Positions 1-5,962 of a stretch of DNA of 7,893 bases are shown one piece after another; position 1 is the first letter of the stretch, and each line of letters begins with the position of its first letter. The DNA comes from JAWVZU01 sp033722075 (GTDB lineage Bacteria > Pseudomonadota > Gammaproteobacteria > Xanthomonadales > SZUA-38), in NCBI GenBank assembly GCA_033722075.1, contig JAWVZU010000192.1, positions 1-7,893 of the forward strand, given 5' to 3'. Under the pieces are notes generated by a model that was not told the origin of the DNA, ran no database searches, and saw only the letters and a program-made list of their open reading frames with translations. The position numbers and the translations under genes were made by a program.

Positions 1-124
1 AGAAGAGCTCGTAGAAGTCGCCCATGCGGAAGAACAGCAGGATGTCCGGATGATCTGCCTTGATCCGGAGATATTGCTGCATCAGCGGCGTATGGGATGC
101 GAGATCCTGCGGGTTGGATTTCAT
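1..124 (-). CDS. mutS: DNA mismatch repair protein MutS, N-terminal fragment (cut by window edge)
   Basis: Reading the reverse strand from position 124 gives 41 codons starting MKSNPQDLASHTPLMQQYLR and reaching RMGDFYELF before the window ends. HTP-MQQY and the F-RMGDFYE(L/I)F block are the hallmark start of the MutS mismatch-recognition domain I, which binds mispaired DNA and recruits MutL. The conserved FYE region lies within this fragment; the mismatch-contacting Phe of the family sits just ahead of or in this block. The chosen ATG leaves ten residues before HTP, as in E. coli and Pseudomonas MutS. An in-frame ATG at 154 would add ten residues and overlap pncC. Neither start has a clear ribosome binding site. 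The gene diverges from pncC, and the rest of the protein lies outside the window. Confidence 0.95.
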   Translation of the reverse strand, partial: MKSNPQDLASHTPLMQQYLRIKADHPDILLFFRMGDFYELF

Positions 125-152
125 GGCGGCGCAGTGTACAACTTCCGATTCC

Positions 153-650
153 ATGGCCCAACATGACGATGCCCGATTGACCGACCTCGCGCGGCAGCTT
201 TCCGCAGCGCTGGTTTCACACCATCTGCGTCTCGCGACGGCCGAGTCCTGCACCGGCGGCTGGATCGCCAAGATCCTGACCGATCTGCCCGGGAGTTCCG
301 ACTGGTACGAGGGCGGCTGGGTGACCTACAGCAATGGCCTCAAGGAGCGGCTGCTGGGGGTGCGGCGGGAGACTCTGGACGGGTACGGCGCAGTGAGCGC
401 CGAAACGGTCGCTGAAATGGTCTCCGGGGCACTGGCGCACGGGGATTGCGATCGCTCAATCGCGGTCAGCGGTATCGCCGGACCGAGCGGAGGCAGCCCG
501 GAAAAGCCGGTCGGTCTTGTATGGATCGGATGGGGTGCGCGGGAGGGCGAACCGGAAATCGAGCGCTTCGATTTCGCGGGCGATCGGGAAGCGGTACGTC
601 GCGCTGCCGTCGCCGCGGCCCTGCGCGGGATGCGAGATCGTCTGTGCTGA
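153..650 (+). CDS. pncC: Nicotinamide-nucleotide amidase (CinA C-terminal domain family, PncC)
   Basis: The 165-residue product is a stand-alone CinA C-terminal domain, close in length to E. coli PncC. This family deamidates nicotinamide mononucleotide to nicotinic acid mononucleotide in the cytoplasmic pyridine-nucleotide salvage cycle. Visible motifs are TAESCTGG at residues 29-36, whose Ser32 matches the catalytic serine of the family, VTYSN at 57-61, and SGIAGPSGG...KPVG at 106-121. The ATG at 153 was chosen because it gives the family's usual N-terminal length; an in-frame ATG at 123 would add ten residues. Neither has a good Shine-Dalgarno sequence. It lies directly upstream of recA, a common bacterial arrangement (cinA-recA), but a 169-bp gap with its own promoter signals separates them. 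The family was once called a competence/damage protein; nothing here supports a role in competence. Confidence 0.92.
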   Translation: MAQHDDARLTDLARQLSAALVSHHLRLATAESCTGGWIAKILTDLPGSSDWYEGGWVTYSNGLKERLLGVRRETLDGYGAVSAETVAEMVSGALAHGDCDRSIAVSGIAGPSGGSPEKPVGLVWIGWGAREGEPEIERFDFAGDREAVRRAAVAAALRGMRDRLC

Positions 651-656
651 CGTGAT

Positions 657-676
657 CTGTCCGAAATATCCGACAG
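657..676. promoter_or_regulatory. LexA-like inverted repeat upstream of recA, non-canonical spacing
   Basis: CTGTC and GACAG form perfect 5-bp arms of a 20-bp inverted repeat with an A/T-rich centre (AAATAT). The arms match the ends of the gammaproteobacterial SOS box, CTGT-N8-ACAG, but here the spacer is 12 rather than 8. It lies about 40 bp upstream of the candidate recA -10 element, whereas LexA sites usually overlap the promoter. It is the only such repeat seen in the pncC-recA gap. LexA binding is therefore possible but not established. Confidence 0.35.
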
Positions 677-694
677 CCGGCGCCGGAGATCGCG

Positions 695-723
695 TACCGG
701 GGCGGGGTCCGATATGTGATAAT
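695..723 (+). promoter_or_regulatory. Candidate recA promoter with extended -10
   Basis: GATAAT at 718-723 matches five of six bases of the sigma-70 -10 consensus. It is preceded by TG plus one base (715-717), the extended -10 signature. The -35 position (around 695-700, TACCGG) is poor, which fits a promoter relying on the extended -10. The predicted start near 730 leaves a leader of about 90 bases containing a small hairpin (TCGC at 762-765 and GCGA at 771-774). Confidence 0.45.
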
Positions 724-819
724 CTCCCGCCTGATCCAGCCCTCCGGATTGCGCCGTATTCTCGCGTTTTGCGAAGGTCCTGAGGAGACTGGTGGCAGGC
801 AACGACTACGGAGCATGTT

Positions 820-1844
<1,025 letters not shown>

Positions 1845-1848
<4 letters not shown>

Positions 1849-2291
1849 CCGAACGGACGGCCAGGGATCGGGCGCTGGGCTGGCTTGCCCGGCGCGAGTA
1901 CGCCCGGGAGGAGTTGGCCGCCAGGCTGAGACGCAGCGGTTACTCTTCCGAGGATGTCGAGCGAACCTTGAGCGAACTGGCGGATGCCGGTCTGCAGAGC
2001 GACGACCGTTATGCCGAGTCCCGGATTCGCGCGCGGTTCAACCAGGGTTACGGTCCCATTCGCATTCGCCTCGAACTTCAGCGCTTTGAAGTTGATGAAT
2101 CGATCATCCGCCGCCATCTAGGCTCAGATGAGTTCGACTGGTTCCTGTCCGCACGGAAGGTGCTTCTCAAGAAGTACCCCCGCCCGCCGGGCGAGTGGAA
2201 GGACAAGGCCAGACGCCTGCGGTATCTGGCGAGTCGCGGCTTCGATGCGGAGCAGACAGAACATGCAATGGATGGTTATCAACCCGAGTAG
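1845..2291 (+). CDS. recX: Regulatory protein RecX
   Basis: The 148-residue product matches RecX, a small all-helical protein that caps or destabilises RecA filaments and so limits recombinase and co-protease activity. The pattern is three tandem three-helix repeats: R-ALGWLARREYAREEL near residues 8-24, a repeat with SSEDVERTLSELADAGLQSDDRYAES around 35-60, and RIRLELQRFEVDESIIRRHL around 72-92. It is a little shorter than E. coli RecX (166 residues). The only sensible start is TTG at 1845, which overlaps the recA stop in the tetranucleotide TTGA. The nearest purine-rich stretch (GAGG, 1828-1831) is too far away for a good Shine-Dalgarno. Weak initiation plus overlap would keep RecX well below RecA, as the biology requires; that is inference. 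Confidence 0.95.
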
Positions 2292-2294
2292 ACG

Positions 2295-4919
2295 ATGAAG
2301 AGCAGCAGCGATATCCGGCGCGACTTTCTGGAGTTCTTTGGCGAACGGGATCACCGCGTGGTCTCCTCCAGTCCACTGGTCCCGGCCAACGATCCCACCC
2401 TGTTGTTCACCAACGCCGGGATGGTCCAGTTCAAGGATGTTTTTCTCGGTGCCGAGAAACGCAGCTATGCCCGGGCGGTGACTTCCCAGCGTTGCGTTCG
2501 CGCCGGCGGCAAGCACAACGATCTCGACCAGGTCGGTTACACGGCCCGCCACCATACGTTCTTCGAGATGCTGGGCAATTTCAGCTTCGGCGACTATTTC
2601 AAGGAAGAGGCGATCCGCTATGCCTGGGAGTTCTTGACGGACGTATGCGGGTTGCCTCCGGAAAAGCTCTGGGTCACCGTCTATGAAGAGGACGACGAGG
2701 CAGCGGACATCTGGCTGAAGCAGATCGGCGTACCTGAGGAACGCTTCGCCCGCATTGGCGCCAAGGACAATTTCTGGGCCATGGGCGACACGGGACCGTG
2801 CGGCCCGTGCACCGAGATCTTCTACGATCACGGACCCGAGATTGCTGGTGGCCCGCCGGGGACGCCCGAAGAAGATGGCGACCGCTACGTCGAGATCTGG
2901 AACCTGGTGTTCATGCAGTTCGACCGGGATGCGTCCGGCAACATGAAACCTCTGCCGAAGCCCTGCGTGGATACGGGCATGGGACTCGAGCGGCTCGCTG
3001 CCGTGCTGCAGGGGGTGCACGACAACTACGAGATCGACCTGTTCCAGGCGCTGATCCGCCGCGCGGCCGAACTCACCGGCACCGAGGATCACGGCGCCGC
3101 CTCGCTGAAAGTCATCGCCGACCATATTCGGGCCTGTGCCTTCCTGATCGTCGACGGCGTGCTCCCGGGGAACGAAGGTCGGGGTTATGTTCTGCGGCGT
3201 ATCATTCGGCGCGCCGTGCGGCACGGGTACAAGCTCGGCGCGAGCAAGCCGTTCTTTCATTCGATGGTCCCGGCGCTGGTCGAGGAGATGGGCGAGGCCT
3301 ACCCGGAACTTGCCGACAAAGGCGCTTTTGCGGGGCAGGTGTTGCATCAGGAAGAGCAGCGCTTCTTCGAGACCCTGGCACAGGGCATGCGCCTGCTTGA
3401 GGAGACCATCGAGAACCTCTCCGGAGACACCATTCCGGGTGAGACCGTCTTCAAGCTCTACGATACGTTCGGGTTTCCGGCCGACCTGACAGCGGACGTC
3501 GCCCGGGAACGGGGCCTGAAAATAGACCAGGCGGGTTTCGACAAGGCCATGGGCGAGCAGCGGGAGCGAGGCCGGGCCGCCGCCGGGTTCGGCTCCGGGG
3601 CCCATATCGAAACGGAAGTCCTCAGCCAGCTGCCGAAAACGGAGTTTACCGGTTACACCGATACGCGGGATGTCCGGGCGCGGATCGTTGCGATCCTGGT
3701 CGACGGGAAGGCGCGCGACCGAGTCGCCGACGGTGAGGAAGCGACCATCGTGATGGATCGAACCCCGTTCTACGCCGAGTCCGGCGGGCAGGTTGGTGAT
3801 ACGGGGTCTATCGTTGCTCCGGGCGGGGCCTTCGCGGTGAAGGACACGGTGAAGCTGGCCGGGACCTACCATGGCCATTTCGGGCGGGTCGCAAACGGTT
3901 CGCTATCTGTCGACGACGAAGTGACCGCCAGCATCGACGAGGACCGGCGCACCGCGATCGTGCTCAATCACTCGGCGACTCACCTGATGCACGCCGCCTT
4001 GCGGACAGTACTCGGAGATCACGTCGAGCAGAAAGGGTCGCTGGTAGCGCCCGACCGGCTGCGTTTCGACTTTTCGCACTTTCAGCCGGTCAGCCGGGAC
4101 CAGCTCCGCGAGATCGAGGATCTGGTGAATCGCCAGATCCGCAGGAATGAGCCTGCCGACGAAAAGCAGATGGCGTTTGATGAAGCCATCGAGGCCGGCG
4201 CCATGGCACTCTTCGGCGAGAAATACGGCGAAGAAGTGCGAGTGATGCGCTTCGGAGAATTCTCGGTGGAATTGTGTGGCGGCACGCACGTTGAACGGGT
4301 TGGAGATATCGGCCTGTTCAAGATCATCTCCGAGACCGGTATCGCCGCCGGCATTCGACGCATCGAGGCGGTGACCGGCGAGCAGGCAGTACAGTTCGTA
4401 CGCAGCCAGGAGCAACGTTTGGCGGAGGCTGCCGGTGCGCTCAAGGCGAGCCCGGAAAGTGTTCCCGAGAAGGTCAACCAACTGCTTGGTCGCAACCGGG
4501 AGCTCGAAAAGGAACTCGAACGTCTGAAGCAGAAGCTGGCCAGCGCAGCCGGTCGCAATCTCTCCGACGAGGCGACTGCGATCGGTGATCACAAATGCCT
4601 GGTGGCCCAACTCCCGGAGGCAGACCCAAAGGCGCTCCGGGAAACGGTCGACCAGCTCAAGCAGAAACTGGGTTCCGCGGCCATCGTGCTGGCCAGTTCC
4701 GCGGGAGAGCGGGTGCATCTCGTCGCCGGTGTCACCAAGGACCTGACTGACCGGATCAAGGCGGGAGAACTGATCAACGTGGCTGCCGCAAAGGTGGATG
4801 GTCGCGGTGGCGGAAGGCCCGATATGGCCCAGGCCGGAGGCAGCAATCCGGACGGAATACCTGCGGCTGTCGAAGCCGCTAGAGCCTGGCTCGAGGAACG
4901 TCTCAGCGCTGCCGAATAG
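2295..4919 (+). CDS. alaS: Alanyl-tRNA synthetase
   Basis: The 874-residue product is a complete AlaRS, nearly the length of the E. coli enzyme (876). It charges tRNA-Ala with alanine in the cytoplasm and hydrolyses mischarged Ser- and Gly-tRNA-Ala. Class II catalytic core at about 1-240: TSQRCVRAGGKHNDL at 63-77 (motif 2 region) and GMGLERL at 228-234 (motif 3). The tRNA-recognition helical region follows to about 450. The editing domain (about 550-700) has HSATH at 559-563 and CGGTH at 661-665, giving the His/Cys zinc-binding set. A coiled-coil stretch spans about 725-755, and the C-Ala/DHHA1 domain ends with VDGRGGGRPDMAQAGG at 834-849. All key motifs are intact. ATG lies 3 bp after the recX stop, with only a weak GAG as ribosome site, so translation is probably coupled to recX. 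Long open frames on the opposite strand here are codon-bias shadows. Confidence 0.99.
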   Translation: MKSSSDIRRDFLEFFGERDHRVVSSSPLVPANDPTLLFTNAGMVQFKDVFLGAEKRSYARAVTSQRCVRAGGKHNDLDQVGYTARHHTFFEMLGNFSFGDYFKEEAIRYAWEFLTDVCGLPPEKLWVTVYEEDDEAADIWLKQIGVPEERFARIGAKDNFWAMGDTGPCGPCTEIFYDHGPEIAGGPPGTPEEDGDRYVEIWNLVFMQFDRDASGNMKPLPKPCVDTGMGLERLAAVLQGVHDNYEIDLFQALIRRAAELTGTEDHGAASLKVIADHIRACAFLIVDGVLPGNEGRGYVLRRIIRRAVRHGYKLGASKPFFHSMVPALVEEMGEAYPELADKGAFAGQVLHQEEQRFFETLAQGMRLLEETIENLSGDTIPGETVFKLYDTFGFPADLTADVARERGLKIDQAGFDKAMGEQRERGRAAAGFGSGAHIETEVLSQLPKTEFTGYTDTRDVRARIVAILVDGKARDRVADGEEATIVMDRTPFYAESGGQVGDTGSIVAPGGAFAVKDTVKLAGTYHGHFGRVANGSLSVDDEVTASIDEDRRTAIVLNHSATHLMHAALRTVLGDHVEQKGSLVAPDRLRFDFSHFQPVSRDQLREIEDLVNRQIRRNEPADEKQMAFDEAIEAGAMALFGEKYGEEVRVMRFGEFSVELCGGTHVERVGDIGLFKIISETGIAAGIRRIEAVTGEQAVQFVRSQEQRLAEAAGALKASPESVPEKVNQLLGRNRELEKELERLKQKLASAAGRNLSDEATAIGDHKCLVAQLPEADPKALRETVDQLKQKLGSAAIVLASSAGERVHLVAGVTKDLTDRIKAGELINVAAAKVDGRGGGRPDMAQAGGSNPDGIPAAVEAARAWLEERLSAAE

Positions 4920-4952
4920 GCGTTGCGTCCCGTTGTGGATGGGCATGCCAGC

Positions 4953-4981
4953 TTGTTTCGTCCTGGCGGATCAGGGAGAAT
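4953..4981 (+). promoter_or_regulatory. Weak candidate promoter for csrA
   Basis: TTGTTT (4953-4958) and GAGAAT (4976-4981) are spaced by 17 bp and match three and four consensus positions respectively. It lies in the 147-bp gap between alaS and csrA. Read-through from alaS is an equally good explanation, and no convincing intrinsic terminator follows alaS. Confidence 0.25.
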
Positions 4982-5024
4982 CCGGGGCATTGCGTTACAC
5001 GCGACAGCAGCGAACACGCATAGG

Positions 5025-5055
5025 GAACAAGGACGCAGGCGTGGCAGTGAATGGA
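5025..5055 (+). promoter_or_regulatory. Candidate CsrA autoregulatory sites in the csrA leader
   Basis: The bases 5025-5036 (GAACAAGGACGC) match nine of twelve positions of the CsrA SELEX consensus RUACARGGAUGU. The ribosome binding site itself contains a GGA (5053-5055, in GGAGAG). Further GGA triplets lie at 4937, 4968, 4975 and 5024. In E. coli, CsrA represses its own translation by binding several GGA-containing sites in its leader, one of them overlapping the Shine-Dalgarno sequence. Pairing a strong site with a site on the ribosome site about 22 bases away is the geometry used for dual-site binding by the CsrA dimer. Confidence 0.4.
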
Positions 5056-5066
5056 GAGATGAAGGC

Positions 5067-5258
5067 ATGCTGATTCTGACCAGGAGGGTTGGGGAAACGC
5101 TGATGATCGGAGACGAGGTTTCAGTCACGGTCCTGGGCGTCAAGGGAAATCAGGTCCGGATCGGTATCAACGCACCGAAGGACGTCGCGGTCCACCGCGA
5201 AGAAATCTACGAGCGGATCCAGCAAGAGCAGGAAACGGATTCGCCCCCCCAGGACTAG
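5067..5258 (+). CDS. csrA: Carbon storage regulator CsrA (RsmA), global RNA-binding protein
   Basis: The 63-residue product starts MLILTRRVGETLMIGDEV and continues with VLGVKGNQVRIG and VHREEIY, which is nearly identical to E. coli CsrA (61 residues). CsrA is a cytoplasmic homodimer that binds GGA motifs in mRNA leaders and changes translation or stability of carbon, motility and biofilm genes. The two RNA-contact residues known from the family, Leu4 and Arg44, are both present. The ATG at 5067 was chosen by homology. It has GGAGAG at 5053-5058 eight bases upstream, so a longer open frame from 4923 is not the gene. The variable C-terminal tail (ETDSPPQD) contains a run of seven C. It lies between alaS and tRNA-Ser(GCU), the same position as in E. 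coli. Confidence 0.98.
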   Translation: MLILTRRVGETLMIGDEVSVTVLGVKGNQVRIGINAPKDVAVHREEIYERIQQEQETDSPPQD

Positions 5259-5269
5259 GCGGCGGTCGG

Positions 5270-5298
5270 TTTACCTTCGGCCGCTGAGGCGTTATCCT
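5270..5298 (+). promoter_or_regulatory. Promoter of tRNA-Ser
   Basis: TTTACC (5270-5275) and TATCCT (5293-5298) are spaced by exactly 17 bp, each matching four of six consensus bases. The segment after the -10 is TTGCGCGCC, a GC-rich discriminator of the kind that makes stable-RNA promoters sensitive to ppGpp. The predicted start is just upstream of the mature tRNA 5' end at 5311. Confidence 0.5.
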
Positions 5299-5310
5299 TG
5301 CGCGCCGGAA

Positions 5311-5405
<95 letters not shown>

Positions 5406-5413
5406 TACAGCGT

Positions 5414-5440
5414 AGCGCGATGGCGCTGAGTTTCTAGCTT
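5414..5440 (+). terminator. Possible intrinsic terminator of tRNA-Ser
   Basis: AGCGC (5414-5418) and GCGCT (5423-5427) form a perfect 5-bp stem with the tetraloop GATG, extendable by a T-G pair. After GAG comes a T-rich stretch, TTTCTAGCTTTT. The stem is short and the T run is interrupted, so it would be a modest terminator. Confidence 0.35.
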
Positions 5441-5445
5441 TTCTT

Positions 5446-5463
5446 CAGGCGTTGACACGCCTG
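5446..5463. repeat. 18-bp inverted repeat overlapping the tRNA-Arg -35 element
   Basis: CAGGCGT (5446-5452) and ACGCCTG (5457-5463) are perfect 7-bp arms around TGAC. The centre contains most of the consensus -35 hexamer TTGACA (5452-5457). No T run follows on the plus strand, so it is not a standard terminator. It could be an operator, or a stem in read-through transcripts from tRNA-Ser. Confidence 0.6.
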
Positions 5464-5480
5464 GTCGCCGTCGCAATAAT
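5452..5480 (+). promoter_or_regulatory. Promoter of tRNA-Arg
   Basis: This is the strongest sigma-70-type promoter in the window: a perfect TTGACA (5452-5457), a 17-bp spacer, and AATAAT (5475-5480) with five of six consensus bases. A GC-rich discriminator (GCGCGGC) follows, typical of stringently controlled stable-RNA genes. Transcription would start about a dozen bases before the mature tRNA end at 5500. Confidence 0.75.
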
Positions 5481-5499
5481 GCGCGGCTGGTTCTTCTGC

Positions 5500-5576
5500 G
5501 CGCCCGTAGCTCAGTTGGATAGAGTGTCTGGCTACGAACCAGAAGGTCGGGAGTTCGAATCTCTCCGGGCGCGCCA
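5500..5576 (+). tRNA. argV: tRNA-Arg (anticodon ACG)
   Basis: This is a 77-base class I tRNA. The acceptor stem pairs GCGCCCG (5500-5506) with CGGGCGC (5566-5572); the discriminator is G5573 and CCA is encoded at 5574-5576. The anticodon stem TCTGG (5527-5531) pairs with CCAGA (5539-5543), and the loop CTACGAA carries ACG at 5534-5536. In bacteria this A is normally changed to inosine by TadA so that CGU, CGC and CGA are read. Length and sequence resemble E. coli argV, which also follows serV. A run of seven T starts right after CCA. The last 17 bases of the gene reappear 169 bp downstream as the start of a second repeat copy. The open frame on the opposite strand containing GEIRTPDLLVRSQTLYPTEL is a well-known artefact of antisense translation of this tRNA. 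Confidence 0.97.
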
Positions 5577-5728
5577 TTTTTTTCTTCCTCTCTTTTCGCG
5601 TCTGCGCCGGTGAGCCTCCGGTAGGAAGTGGTGCACCAGACGGTCCCAGAGCTGTGCGTGCGAGGCCTTGTGAGCCTCAGTCGCTGATCTCCATCGAAGT
5701 CGACGCTGTGAACCGTTGGAGTGTGCCT
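5560..5728 (+). repeat. 169-bp tandem repeat, copy 1 (tRNA-Arg 3' end plus 152-bp spacer)
   Basis: The unit starts inside the tRNA-Arg T stem at T5560 and includes its last 17 bases (TCTCTCCGGGCGCGCCA). It continues with seven T and a 145-base segment without a convincing gene. Inside are a perfect 10-bp palindrome TGGTGCACCA (5629-5638), a stem GAGGC (5662-5666) / GCCTC (5674-5678) with a 7-base loop, and CTCCA / TGGAG arms near the 3' end. The 9-mer GTGAGCCTC occurs twice (5610-5618 and 5670-5678), so GAGGC could pair with either. Copy 2 follows directly with no bases between. Confidence 0.97.
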
Positions 5729-5745
5729 TCTCTCCGGGCGCGCCA
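5577..5745 (+). ncRNA. Possible rtT-like spacer RNA between true and pseudo tRNA-Arg 3' ends
   Basis: If the tRNA-Arg transcript reads through and is cut after both CCA ends, a 169-nt RNA running from the T run to the second CCA would be released. In E. coli tyrT, a similar arrangement (178-bp repeats each starting with the tRNA-Tyr 3' end) gives the rtT RNA. The prediction is by analogy; no independent promoter was found for this segment, and the T7 run right after the first CCA could end transcription before it. Confidence 0.22.
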
Positions 5746-5897
5746 TTTTTTTCTTCCTCTCTTTTCGCGTCTGCGCCGGTGAGCCTCCGGTTGGAAGTGG
5801 TGCACCAGACGGTCCCAGAGCTGTGTGTGGGAGGCTTTGTGAACCTCAGTCGCTGATCTCCATCGAAGTCGACGCTGTGAACCGTTGGAGTGTGCCT
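5729..5897 (+). repeat. 169-bp tandem repeat, copy 2 (orphan tRNA-Arg 3' end plus spacer)
   Basis: This copy aligns to copy 1 without gaps and differs at five positions (5792, 5826, 5830, 5836 and 5843), so identity is about 97%. Its first 17 bases (5729-5745) repeat the tRNA-Arg 3' end including CCA, but no tRNA body precedes them. Four of the five differences lie within 18 bases, and the one at 5843 breaks the closing pair of the GAGGC/GCCTC stem of copy 1. The T7 run and the palindrome TGGTGCACCA are preserved. Copy 2 ends 30 bp before the palindrome of the downstream arsR-type gene. Confidence 0.97.
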
Positions 5898-5926
5898 GGG
5901 AGATTTCTTGTAGTTGGGACACTATT

Positions 5927-5939
5927 GATTAGACTAATC
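5927..5939. promoter_or_regulatory. Palindromic operator candidate in front of the ArsR-family gene
   Basis: GATTAG and CTAATC form perfect 6-bp arms around a single A. The site ends 23 bases upstream of the GTG start, in the A/T-rich stretch where the promoter must lie. TTGGGA (5914-5919) and TAATCT (5935-5940) could be -35 and -10, but with a short 15-bp spacer. ArsR-family repressors commonly bind such A/T-rich dyads in their own promoters, so autorepression is the natural reading. Confidence 0.5.
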
Positions 5940-5962
5940 TGAAATGTAGAAGGACGGGCAAA

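Noticed and set aside
2124..3878. 584-residue open frame on the minus strand
   Set aside because: It lies wholly antisense to recX and alaS, has no recognisable domain, and arises from high-GC codon bias in the opposite frame.
3903..4946. 347-residue open frame on the minus strand
   Set aside because: Antisense shadow of the alaS editing and C-terminal domains; no motif and no sensible ribosome site.
4923..5066. N-terminally extended CsrA from an upstream in-frame start
   Set aside because: CsrA begins at MLILTRR in the family, and the ATG at 5067 has a proper ribosome site.
5259..5284. Intrinsic terminator after csrA (GCGGC / GCCGC arms)
   Set aside because: The loop is long (16 bases), inner pairing is poor and no T run follows; the region is better explained as the tRNA-Ser promoter.
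5560..5897. attL/attR pair of an integrated element at tRNA-Arg
   Set aside because: Duplicated tRNA 3' ends are typical of integration, but the copies are directly adjacent with no cargo and no integrase, and homology extends 152 bp beyond the tRNA end. A tandem duplication fits better.
5560..5897. CRISPR array
   Set aside because: Only two units of 169 bp, no short repeats with unique spacers, and no cas genes.
5721..5942. 73-residue plus-strand open frame across repeat copy 2
   Set aside because: No ribosome site, no homology recognised, runs through the orphan tRNA end, the T7 run and the regulator's promoter.
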